DNA from: an uncultured bacterium
GTDB taxonomy: Bacteria > Cyanobacteriota > Vampirovibrionia > Gastranaerophilales > Gastranaerophilaceae
Direction: 5' to 3'
DNA: 37,430 nucleotides
Assembly (NCBI GenBank): GCA_902776035.1
Contig: CACYOO010000016.1
Coordinates: 1-37,430, forward strand
The translations under genes and the position numbers were made by a program. Shown here piece by piece: positions 1 to 6,800 of this stretch. Within the stretch, counting starts at the first letter, position 1; each line of letters starts with the position of its first letter. The notes below the pieces were generated by a model. That model did no database searches and had not been told where the DNA came from. It saw nothing but the letters and a program-made list of their open reading frames with translations.

Positions 1-1
1 G

Positions 2-277
2 TTAGCTGAATTAGTTGCTTCTTCTAACGAAGATGTTTTAGGTTTAACTTTTGATGCTGTTGGTACTAAACACATCGTTGAACAAAACGGTTTAAAAGAT
101 AACAACAACACTTGCAACTATGTTATCGAAGGTGATTTAATTTCTAACTCTTACGAACACGTTGGTGATGTTGTTTTAATGCCTGCCGGTACTGTTAACA
201 AAAAAACAGGTAAAGCTTTTGATGAACACGCTGTTCAAAACTTCACTAGACCTAACGTTTGGGAAGCTACTAAATAA
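2..277 (+). CDS. 3' end of an unknown, probably highly expressed protein (partial)
   Basis: An open frame enters from the left edge and gives 91 residues ending ...RPNVWEATK before TAA. I do not recognise the family; no membrane segment or known motif is visible. Codon use stands out: all ten Asn codons are AAC and all His codons are CAC, and Val, Ala and Gly mostly end in T, whereas neighbouring genes favour AAT, GCA and GTA. Such a bias normally marks highly expressed genes, which is inference here. The start codon lies outside the window. Confidence 0.75.
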   Translation, partial: LAELVASSNEDVLGLTFDAVGTKHIVEQNGLKDNNNTCNYVIEGDLISNSYEHVGDVVLMPAGTVNKKTGKAFDEHAVQNFTRPNVWEATK

Positions 278-282
278 TTTAT

Positions 283-341
283 AAACCATAAGTTTATTAA
301 TTTGGCAAGAAGTCATAATTTAAACTATGACAAGCTTATGG
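283..341 (+). other. Nested inverted repeat downstream of the partial gene
   Basis: CCATAAG (286-292) pairs with CTTATGG (335-341), and inside it GTCATA (312-317) pairs with TATGAC (326-331). No T-tract follows, so this is not a classical terminator; it may be a 3' mRNA hairpin protecting the transcript of the biased gene. It lies between convergent genes. Confidence 0.3.
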
Positions 342-375
342 AAGGTTAAACATTGCCCGCTCTTTTATGTATCTT

Positions 376-1464
376 TCAGTTCTGTTCAAGTAGTTGTAAT
401 GCATTTTTCAAATAATCAGCATTCATTCCATACCCAAGACGGAAAAAACCGTCCATTCCAAATGCCTTAGCCGGAATAACAAGAATTTTTTTATCCGCAT
501 ATAATCTTTCACAATACTCATCAGACGGCAGATTATTATTATAAAAAATACAAACAATTGATGCACAATTCGGTTCTATCCACGAAAATTTATTTTTATT
601 GTTATTCAAAAATTGCTTTAATATTTCCTTATTTTTAAAAATAATATTTTTATTTCGTTCTATTATCTTATTTGAATGCATAAGCGCAATTTCTGCAATA
701 TATTCATCCAAAGCACTCATGCTTATTGTATTGTATTGCCTGTTTAAATTAATATTACTAATTATTTTTGCATCTGCTTTTATCCAGCCCAATCTTATAC
801 CCGCAAGAGAGTATGTTTTTGACATACTTCCTGTTGAAACACCGTTTTCATAAATATCTGAAACTGACGGTGTTACATAATTTTCTTTATGAGAAAGACC
901 TCTGTATGCTTCATCTGACAATATATAACATCCATATTTATCTGCAATATTAATAATATCATTTAATTCATTTATTTCTTTTCCCATAGGATTATTTGGA
1001 TTAGTCAAACAAATCACTTTTGTATCATTACTTACAATGCTTCTTAATCCTTCAATATCAAGTGTTCCATCTTTGTTCAAATAAAAACTTTGAACGTTTG
1101 CACCGTAGAATTTTGCAAGTGAACCCATCTGCATATAAGACGGTTCAATACAAAGAACTTTATCCCCTTTGTTTATAATAGTTTCTAAAGCTAGTTGATT
1201 AGCGCTTATCCCACCATGAGTTAGCGTTAAATTTTCAATACCGCATTTTTCATACAAGCCGGATATAAGTTCCAAAAGTTTATCAGAACCGTATAAAAAG
1301 CCATAATTAAGCTTCTTTGACATAATGTCCGAAAAATCAGAATTTGTTATTTGAAATAGTTCTTTCAGACTTAATGCATTAATACATGTATCGCTTAAGT
1401 CATATTTAGTATCTGTATTATGGGTATTTATCCAATTTTCTAAATAAAATTTATCTATAAGCAT
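376..1464 (-). CDS. PLP-dependent aminotransferase, class I/II fold
   Basis: A 362-aa fold-type I aminotransferase. The cofactor motifs are in order: TNPNNPMG (N155 region), SDEAYRGL (D184 and Y187, pyridine N and O3' contacts) and SMSKTYSLAGIRLGW with the Schiff-base lysine K216. The motif FFRLGYG near the C-terminus holds the substrate-carboxylate arginine. The length is slightly below the usual 380-400 aa and the N-terminus is short. The substrate cannot be told from sequence; it may act on an amino-acid intermediate in cytosolic metabolism. It is a single gene convergent with the partial gene at the left edge. It is distinct from the second aminotransferase at 13836. Confidence 0.88.
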   Translation of the reverse strand: MLIDKFYLENWINTHNTDTKYDLSDTCINALSLKELFQITNSDFSDIMSKKLNYGFLYGSDKLLELISGLYEKCGIENLTLTHGGISANQLALETIINKGDKVLCIEPSYMQMGSLAKFYGANVQSFYLNKDGTLDIEGLRSIVSNDTKVICLTNPNNPMGKEINELNDIINIADKYGCYILSDEAYRGLSHKENYVTPSVSDIYENGVSTGSMSKTYSLAGIRLGWIKADAKIISNINLNRQYNTISMSALDEYIAEIALMHSNKIIERNKNIIFKNKEILKQFLNNNKNKFSWIEPNCASIVCIFYNNNLPSDEYCERLYADKKILVIPAKAFGMDGFFRLGYGMNADYLKNALQLLEQN

Positions 1465-1539
1465 AATTCCAAGTTTCTTTAAATCATTTTATCACAATTA
1501 AACAAATAACTATTAAGTTATGTAACAAAAAATAAGTTT

Positions 1540-1694
1540 TCTGAAATCGGACTAAAAAAAAATACTTTATATAGGAGTAAGAGAGATACAAGTTTAAATA
1601 GAGAGAGAAAACTAACACACACACTAACTAACCTAACACATTTCCTTCCTAAAATAAAAATTTAGGGCTCCTGAAAAGTCAGGAGTTTTTTTTT
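1540..1694 (+). ncRNA. Possible small transcript ending at a strong terminator
   Basis: The 3' end is firm: an intrinsic terminator at 1668-1694. Upstream, 1564-1660 is a low-complexity strip (GAGAGAG, then ACACACAC) with no start codon behind the AGGAG-like site near 1577 and no reading frame of note. The neighbouring gene on the left is on the other strand, so this terminator serves no visible + strand gene. An sRNA or a degraded gene remnant would both fit; the 5' end is not defined. Confidence 0.3.
1668..1694 (+). terminator. Intrinsic terminator (orphan)
   Basis: CTCCTGA (1668-1674), loop AAAG, TCAGGAG (1679-1685), followed by nine T residues. It is the only textbook + strand terminator before metK. 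Confidence 0.85.
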
Positions 1695-1805
1695 GCTTAA
1701 TAAAAGCTTTAAATTCATTAAAAAATATATAATGCAGGAAACTACAGAATTCAAACATACTCTCCATAAATATGAGCTTTATAATAGCATCTCTTTTCTT
1801 GTGGG

Positions 1806-1860
1806 ATTCCGAAACAAGTTCGGAATGACATTGTTTTTTACTTGTCATTTGTAATGACAG
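1806..1860. repeat. REP-like palindromic sequences
   Basis: ATTCCGAA-ACAAG-TTCGGAAT (1806-1826) is a perfect 8-bp stem. It is followed by TGTCATT-TGT-AATGACA (1843-1859), another perfect stem, with a related TGTAATGAC at about 1886. Translated on the minus strand, the first palindrome yields the peptide HSELVSESH, well known as a by-product of dispersed palindromic repeats in many genomes. Dispersal cannot be tested in one window. Confidence 0.6.
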
Positions 1861-1980
1861 TACTCCGTCCGTCCGCAAATCCGCTGTAATGACGAAAGTA
1901 TTTCTTCCGACGATAGCAAGCTTTGCCGAAAATATCCGTGAATTAGTAGTAATTAATTTTCAATATTAACTAAGCTCATC

Positions 1981-2198
1981 TGTTTGAAGTGCTGTTAAGC
2001 ACAAGTTATGAGCGGTTAAAAGAATGAACGGTTATATTTTCGTGAAAAGCTTGCGTGTCGGTGTTTCTTTGCCGGCTTTCTTAACAAGAAGAAAGATGTA
2101 ATCCGAAGTATCTCATGCTGATGCTATAAAGAGATTTTTCGGGCATTATCCTCAATTATTTTAGTGTGAACAGCACCTAATTAAACTTGTAAAAGTTT
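1981..2198 (+). ncRNA. Candidate structured RNA upstream of metK
   Basis: A long-range closing helix is visible: GTGCTGTT (1989-1996) pairs with AACAGCAC (2169-2176), and CACA (2000-2003) with TGTG (2165-2168), giving 12 bp with an AAG bulge. Inside are CTTTCTT/AAGAAAG (2076-2082/2089-2095) and a rod-like hairpin at 2095-2150 built from UAAU/AUUA, CCGAA/UUCGG (2103-2107/2138-2142) and AUCUC/GAGAU (2110-2114/2131-2135). A 6-bp hairpin with loop GTAA (2183-2198) follows and leads into T-rich sequence. GTGCT-GTTA-AGCAC (1989-2002) is an alternative hairpin competing with the closing helix, as in switching RNAs. It matches no SAM riboswitch, 6S, RNase P or tmRNA signature I know. It could be a free ncRNA or a metK leader. 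Confidence 0.45.
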
Positions 2199-2214
2199 AT
2201 TTGATTTATATAAA
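2187..2214 (+). promoter_or_regulatory. Possible sigma-70 promoter for metK
   Basis: TTGTAA (2187-2192), a 16-bp spacer, then TATAAA (2209-2214). It overlaps the hairpin at the end of the candidate RNA, so metK could be transcribed independently of it. Confidence 0.4.
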
Positions 2215-2239
2215 TATTTGTTCTATCATTGTTTGTGTT

Positions 2240-2268
2240 GCCGGGTCGGAATGAAAAAACTTACCGGC
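2240..2268 (+). promoter_or_regulatory. GC-rich hairpin in the metK leader
   Basis: GCCGG (2240-2244) pairs with CCGGC (2264-2268), unusually GC-rich for the surroundings and ending 15 nt before the AGGAGG site at 2284-2289. It may influence metK translation. Confidence 0.35.
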
Positions 2269-2295
2269 GGAGAGAAAAAATTAAGGAGGGATACA

Positions 2296-3570
2296 ATGGT
2301 ATCAAAGAATTATTTATTTACATCAGAATCTGTAACGGAAGGACACCCTGATAAAGTTTGCGATCAAATATCAGATGCGATTTTAGACGAATTTTTAACA
2401 AAAGATTCTAAATCAAGAGTTGCGGCTGAAACGACAGTTACAACCGGCTTAGCTTTAGTTTGCGGTGAAATATCATCTGATTGTTATGTTGACATACCAC
2501 AAGTAGTTAGACAGACTATTAAAAATATCGGTTACGCAGGTGCAAACGGTGGTGGATTTGATTATAAAACTTGTGCAGTTTTAACAAGTATTGACGAACA
2601 ATCAACGGATATTGCCGGTGGTGTTAACAAGGCACTTGAAAAAAGAAAAGATAATGCGGATACATCTACAAGTGAAACAGAAGATATAGGTGCAGGCGAT
2701 CAAGGTATTATGTTTGGCTACGCATGTAACGAAACACCTGAATTAATGCCTTTACCTATCAACCTTGCTCATAAATTATCTTACCGTCTTGCAAAAGTAA
2801 GAAAAAAAGGTATATTGGATTACTTAAGACCGGACGGAAAATCTCAAGTTACAGTTGAATATAAAGACGGAAAACCATCAAGAATACATACTATTCTTAT
2901 TTCCACTCAACATGATCCGGTAATAGGTACGATAAGTGATAATGAAAAAATACAGGAAATTATTGCAAAAGACCTTAAAGAACAAGTAATTAATCATGTA
3001 TTTAAAAAAGAAAAAATTAAACCTGATAAAGATACAAAAATCCTTATAAACCCATCAGGAAGATTTGTAATAGGCGGACCTCAAGGAGATGCCGGTTTAA
3101 CAGGCAGAAAAATCATTGTTGATACTTATGGCGGATATTCAAGACACGGCGGTGGAGCTTTTTCAGGTAAAGATCCAACGAAAGTTGACCGTTCAGCTGC
3201 TTATGCTGCAAGATATGTTGCTAAAAATATTGTAGCAGCAGGATTAGCAGAAAAATGTGAAATAGAATTGGCTTATGCAATCGGTGTAGCAGAACCTATT
3301 TCTATTTTAGTTGATACATTTGGTACAGGTAAAATTTCAGATAATAACTTATCTGAATTAGTTTCTAAAAACTTCGATTTAAGACCTCAAGGTATAATTA
3401 ATAAGTTCGATTTAAGGGGCTTACCTGCAAAGAATGGCGGTAAATTCTATCAAAAACTTGCTGCTTACGGACACTTTGGAAGAACAGATTTGGATATTCC
3501 TTGGGAAGAAACTGATAAAGCAGAAACATTAAAAGAACAAGCAGAAAAATACTTAACTGCAAAAGTGTAA
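2296..3570 (+). CDS. metK: S-adenosylmethionine synthase
   Basis: Makes S-adenosylmethionine from methionine and ATP in the cytosol. The three family signatures are clear: [11 protein letters not shown] at residues 10-20 with the catalytic His17, [10 protein letters not shown] at 132, and the Gly-rich [19 protein letters not shown] block. I chose ATG 2296 because AGGAGGG at 2284-2290 sits 5 nt upstream and the protein then begins [12 protein letters not shown], as usual for the family; an in-frame TTG at 2218 would add 26 unlikely residues. At 424 aa it is a little longer than the typical 385-400, with a Lys/Glu-rich tail. A structured leader precedes it and a strong terminator follows. Confidence 0.97.
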   Translation: MVSKNYLFTSESVTEGHPDKVCDQISDAILDEFLTKDSKSRVAAETTVTTGLALVCGEISSDCYVDIPQVVRQTIKNIGYAGANGGGFDYKTCAVLTSIDEQSTDIAGGVNKALEKRKDNADTSTSETEDIGAGDQGIMFGYACNETPELMPLPINLAHKLSYRLAKVRKKGILDYLRPDGKSQVTVEYKDGKPSRIHTILISTQHDPVIGTISDNEKIQEIIAKDLKEQVINHVFKKEKIKPDKDTKILINPSGRFVIGGPQGDAGLTGRKIIVDTYGGYSRHGGGAFSGKDPTKVDRSAAYAARYVAKNIVAAGLAEKCEIELAYAIGVAEPISILVDTFGTGKISDNNLSELVSKNFDLRPQGIINKFDLRGLPAKNGGKFYQKLAAYGHFGRTDLDIPWEETDKAETLKEQAEKYLTAKV

Positions 3571-3577
3571 AAAAAAG

Positions 3578-3629
3578 AAATGGCTGAATAAGAATGAACA
3601 ATTAATGCTTCTTATATTCAGCCATTTTT
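3578..3629 (+). terminator. Intrinsic terminator after metK
   Basis: A long stem, AAATGGCTGAATAAGAA paired with TTCTTATATTCAGCCATTT (one small bulge), with a T-run at 3625-3629. It separates metK from the downstream trio, although the next start is only 15 nt further on. Confidence 0.8.
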
Positions 3630-3643
3630 AATAAAAAGGAAAT

Positions 3644-4576
3644 ATGACTGTAAAATTTACAAAACGAGTTTTATTTGTAGGAATACCTGATATGGCTTAT
3701 GTCTGTTTGGATGGACTTTTAGCAGCAGGTGTTAATATTGTGGGAGTTATGGGTGCAAAACCTACACATAATACCTACAACAATTTTAAAACATTTGCAT
3801 TATCAAGAAAAATGAATTATATAGAATGGTCTGACCTAAAAGATAAAAATTTTCTTGATTATATAAAATCCTTAAATGCAGATATAGCCGTTGTATGTTC
3901 TTTCAATTACAAAATTCCTGTTGAGCTTTTAAATTCAGTAAAAGACGGATTTTTAAATGTTCATCCTTCACTGCTTCCTAAATACAGGGGTGGAAATCCT
4001 TATTCCACAGTTATTATAAATAATGAAAAAGAAACAGGTGTAACTATTCATTTTATGGATGAGGGTTTTGACACAGGAGATATAGTTGCACAGAAAAAAG
4101 TACCTATATCAGATATAGAAACAATGGGAACTCTTTTTAACAGATTAAATATGCTTGGTATGCAAATGCTTGTTTCAGTTTTAGAGCAATATGAACATGG
4201 GGCATTAGTAAGGTATAAACAACCTGATGGCGAATTTATATCAGGACAGTCATTAAAAGATGAGGATTTATTTATTGATTATACAAAATCAGCAGTAGAA
4301 ATAGAAAGATTTATAAGAGCATTAAACCCATTTTTGATTGCATCAACACGTTTTAGAACTAATATGATGAAAGTATTTATGGTAAAAGTATATGGCGGAA
4401 ATTCTAAAAAATACAAACCTGGAACTGTTGCAAAAGTTGATAAAGATAAATTTTTAATAGCAACGGGTAATGGTTTTATCTGCCCTACAACCGTACAATT
4501 TGGAAGTTTTTTTGTCGGAAACACTCAAGACTTTTTAAGAATTATCGCACCAAAAGAGGGTGAGGTGTTTGTATAA
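3644..4576 (+). CDS. Formyltransferase of the methionyl-tRNA formyltransferase family
   Basis: A 310-aa protein with the formyl-transfer N-terminal domain (residues 8-190) and a C-terminal OB-like domain (about 215-305). Catalytic residues match the Fmt triad: N105 and H107 in NVHPSLLPKYRGG and D143 in DEGFDTGDI. The fold uses 10-formyltetrahydrofolate as donor. Classical Fmt has HGSLLPRWRGAAP; here the loop reads HPSLLPKYRGGNP, and the protein lacks the usual N-terminal GTPEFA signature (FVGIPDMAY instead). It may therefore be a paralogue acting on an amino-sugar or another amine rather than Met-tRNA. It is first of three genes with overlapping ends. Confidence 0.8.
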   Translation: MTVKFTKRVLFVGIPDMAYVCLDGLLAAGVNIVGVMGAKPTHNTYNNFKTFALSRKMNYIEWSDLKDKNFLDYIKSLNADIAVVCSFNYKIPVELLNSVKDGFLNVHPSLLPKYRGGNPYSTVIINNEKETGVTIHFMDEGFDTGDIVAQKKVPISDIETMGTLFNRLNMLGMQMLVSVLEQYEHGALVRYKQPDGEFISGQSLKDEDLFIDYTKSAVEIERFIRALNPFLIASTRFRTNMMKVFMVKVYGGNSKKYKPGTVAKVDKDKFLIATGNGFICPTTVQFGSFFVGNTQDFLRIIAPKEGEVFV

Positions 4577-5403
4577 TGGATAAATTACATTTTTTAACAG
4601 CAGGAATGCCTTTAAGAACTGACAAAAAAATCGGATATGCAGATGCTTTAAAAATTTTAGATGATATGGATTTAGACGGAATAGAACTTGAATTTGTACA
4701 AGGTGTCAGAATGTCCGATAAATCAAAAGAGGTTGTTAAAAACGCATCTGATAAATATGTTTTCACGGCACATGGCCCATTTTTTATTAATTTAAATGCA
4801 AGAGAAGAAGAAAAAATTAGTGCAAGTATTGAAAGAATAATTGATACAGCAACAGTTGCAAAACAAGCAGGTGCATATAGTATAACTTATCATGCAGCAT
4901 TCTATTTGGGAAATGACAAAGATATTGTTTTCAAAAGAGTAGTTGAAAGAACAGCAAAAATAATAGATACTCTTGAAAAAAGCGGAAACGACATTTGGAT
5001 AAGACCTGAAACTACAGGTAAGGCGACACAATGGGGAGATTTAGATGAGATTATAAATCTTTCATTAGAATTTAAACAAGTTCTGCCATGTATTGATTTT
5101 TCTCACTTACATGCCAGATATGGCGGAAGTCATAACACTTATGATGAGTTTTGTGAAATATTAGAAAAAGTATCTTCAAAATTGGGTGAAAGAGCAATAA
5201 ATAATTTTCATGGACATTTAGCAGGAATAAACTACACTGATAAAGGTGAACGAAATCACCTTCCGCTACAAGAATCTGATATGAATTATAAGGATTTATT
5301 AAAAGCATTAAAAAGTTTTGGAGTAAAAGGTGCTTTAGTTTGCGAAAGTCCAAATATTGAAGAAGATTGTAAATTAATTAAGGAGTATTATCAGTCATTA
5401 TGA
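4576..5403 (+). CDS. Endonuclease IV-like / sugar-phosphate isomerase-type TIM barrel protein
   Basis: A 275-aa protein of the xylose isomerase-like/AP endonuclease family 2 superfamily. Metal-ligand type motifs appear in order: FTAHGPFFINL (residues 63-73), YHAAFYLG, RPETTGK, CIDFSHLHAR and NFHGHLAGI, ending CESPN. The spacing resembles archaeal-type endonuclease IV, but the canonical LENTAGQG is RPETTGKATQWG here. It could be an AP endonuclease acting on abasic DNA or a metabolic isomerase. The start shares its A with the stop of the formyltransferase (TAATG), so they are translationally coupled. Confidence 0.75.
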   Translation: MDKLHFLTAGMPLRTDKKIGYADALKILDDMDLDGIELEFVQGVRMSDKSKEVVKNASDKYVFTAHGPFFINLNAREEEKISASIERIIDTATVAKQAGAYSITYHAAFYLGNDKDIVFKRVVERTAKIIDTLEKSGNDIWIRPETTGKATQWGDLDEIINLSLEFKQVLPCIDFSHLHARYGGSHNTYDEFCEILEKVSSKLGERAINNFHGHLAGINYTDKGERNHLPLQESDMNYKDLLKALKSFGVKGALVCESPNIEEDCKLIKEYYQSL

Positions 5404-6149
5404 TAAATGAAAATTCACCATACTATTTAAAAGAAATCTATCCTGTAAGATATAGCGAAGTTGATTATAATGAATGCTTAAAACCATCTGCCATGTTTAA
5501 TTTTTTACAGGATATGGCAACAAATGGTGCAGATGCTGCAAACTTTGGATATAAAGACATTCACCCCAAAAATCTGGGCTGGTATTTATTAAAATATCAC
5601 ATGGAATTTTCAAATTATCCTGTTAAAGCAAAAAACTTAATATTCAAAACTGAAGCCAGAGGATATAATAAGATATTTGCACACCGTGATTTTGAAATTT
5701 ATTCTGAAGATAATAATCTTATGGGCAGAGTATTAAGTTATTGGACATTAGTTGATATAAACACAAAGGCAATGGTTTGTCCGGGTGATATTTTTGAACA
5801 ATTTAAAAAAGTAGAAAAAAGAGAAGACGATTTGTCTTTCGTTAAGGTTAAAGAACTTGAAAGAGTCGATTACGCAGAAGAATTTAAAATAAGATTTGAT
5901 GATATTGATGTAAACGGACATGCAAATAATGCAAATTATATAATTTGGGCTTTTGAATCTTTACCAAAAGAATTTAGAGATAACCACAAACTAAAAACAC
6001 TTGATATAGTTTATAAAAAAGAAATAAGTTTTAATAATAAAGTTTTATCAGAAATTCAAATCGAAAATAATTTTACACGACACTCCGTAAAAAATAAATC
6101 TACAGGAGAAGAACTTTGTCTTGTAAATGCGGAATTTATCGAGTATTAA
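5400..6149 (+). CDS. Acyl-ACP thioesterase (FatA/FatB-like, double hotdog)
   Basis: A 249-aa protein with two hotdog halves (about residues 10-140 and 155-249). The second half carries the catalytic block DVNGHANNANY (D170, N172, H174) followed by W183 and E186, as in bacterial acyl-ACP thioesterases of PF01643. It should release free fatty acids from acyl-ACP in the cytosol, ending or tuning fatty acid synthesis. Its ATG overlaps the TGA of the preceding gene (ATGA), so it is translationally coupled. The chain-length preference cannot be read from sequence. Confidence 0.85.
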   Translation: MINENSPYYLKEIYPVRYSEVDYNECLKPSAMFNFLQDMATNGADAANFGYKDIHPKNLGWYLLKYHMEFSNYPVKAKNLIFKTEARGYNKIFAHRDFEIYSEDNNLMGRVLSYWTLVDINTKAMVCPGDIFEQFKKVEKREDDLSFVKVKELERVDYAEEFKIRFDDIDVNGHANNANYIIWAFESLPKEFRDNHKLKTLDIVYKKEISFNNKVLSEIQIENNFTRHSVKNKSTGEELCLVNAEFIEY

Positions 6150-6185
6150 AAAACAACTAAATTATTATTTCAAATTTTACATATT

Positions 6186-6225
6186 AATATTTAAATATGC
6201 TACAATTGTAGCATATTTAAATATT
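6186..6225. repeat. Perfect 40-bp palindrome
   Basis: The 20-nt arm at 6186-6205 is exactly complementary to 6206-6225, with the centre ACAATTGT and no spacer. It lies 37 nt after the thioesterase stop and 125 nt before fliJ. As RNA it would form an 18-bp hairpin with an AATT loop, followed only by TTAG, so it may be a weak bidirectional terminator or a protein-binding palindrome. Confidence 0.85.
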
Positions 6226-6240
6226 TTAGTACATTAACTT

Positions 6241-6258
6241 GATTTTTTTATAAAAATC
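6241..6258. other. Short AT hairpin before the flagellar operon
   Basis: GATTTTT (6241-6247), loop TTAT, AAAAATC (6252-6258). Directly after it, ACCAT and ATGGT form a further short inverted repeat around 6261-6277. It may be an operator or part of the transcript boundary. Confidence 0.3.
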
Positions 6259-6350
6259 TCAACCATTTGAAGTATGGTCAATTACTACTTAATATTGTAA
6301 TCTTATAACGTAAAAGAAATAATAATCTTTTATGGGTAAAGAGGTAAGAA

Positions 6351-6800
6351 TTGAAACAGTACAAATTTCGGCTTCAAACTGTGCTTGAGATGAAAACTCG
6401 TACACTTGAAGATAAACGGTTAGAAATGGCTAAAGTCATAAAACTGTTGAATGAATACCAAGAAAAATACGATGAAATGGTACAATCTCAAGGCGGATTT
6501 AAAAACGATTTTGACGGATTTTCCACAGACGGAGAAATAAATGTTTTTGAGATTGCCAATTATCAAGGATACCTTGTAAAACTTACCGAAGATATAAAAA
6601 AACAATGGGTATTGATAGATCAAACCAAAAATCTTCTAAAACTAAAACAAAAAGCTGTTAATGAAGCACTAAAAGACGTAAAAGTTTTAGAAAAACTAAA
6701 AGAAAACCAATCTAAACGATTTTATAAATCGATAGAAAAAAAAGAAGAAAACGAGATAGACGACATCGTTACGGCACGATACAAACAAGATAAGGTTTAA
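6351..6800 (+). CDS. fliJ: Flagellar export chaperone FliJ
   Basis: A 149-aa, almost wholly helical coiled-coil protein that begins KQYKFRLQTVLEMKTR, the typical FliJ opening (FxLQxVLxxK). FliJ binds the FliI ATPase and the FlhA gate to drive flagellar export. It starts with TTG; GAGG at 6341-6344 supports this start, and no in-frame ATG lies near. Its stop abuts the fliK start with no gap, and fliK, flgD and flgE follow. Identification rests on the N-terminal pattern, helix content, size and position in the operon. Confidence 0.78.
   Translation: MKQYKFRLQTVLEMKTRTLEDKRLEMAKVIKLLNEYQEKYDEMVQSQGGFKNDFDGFSTDGEINVFEIANYQGYLVKLTEDIKKQWVLIDQTKNLLKLKQKAVNEALKDVKVLEKLKENQSKRFYKSIEKKEENEIDDIVTARYKQDKV

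Larger units (their letters stand above)
1465..2295. other. 830-bp intergenic region rich in RNA-like structure
   Basis: No convincing protein gene is present. The stretch holds, in order: a purine-rich then CA-rich strip ending in a strong terminator (1668-1694); REP-like palindromes (1806-1860); a multi-helix candidate RNA (1981-2198); a promoter-like site (2187-2214) and a GC-rich hairpin (2240-2268) before the metK ribosome site. These parts are listed separately. Confidence 0.6.

Noticed and set aside
1633-1878. 81-codon reverse ORF
   Set aside because: It reads through the REP-like palindromes (peptide HSELVSESH) and the terminator at 1668-1694; there is no ribosome site or protein-like composition.
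2218-2295. Upstream TTG start adding 26 residues to metK
   Set aside because: The added part crosses the leader hairpin and the ribosome site; ATG 2296 has a perfect AGGAGG at proper distance and the family-typical N-terminus.
1981-2295. Known SAM riboswitch before metK
   Set aside because: None of the conserved cores of SAM-I, SAM-II or related switches is present, so only a structured RNA of unknown type is claimed.
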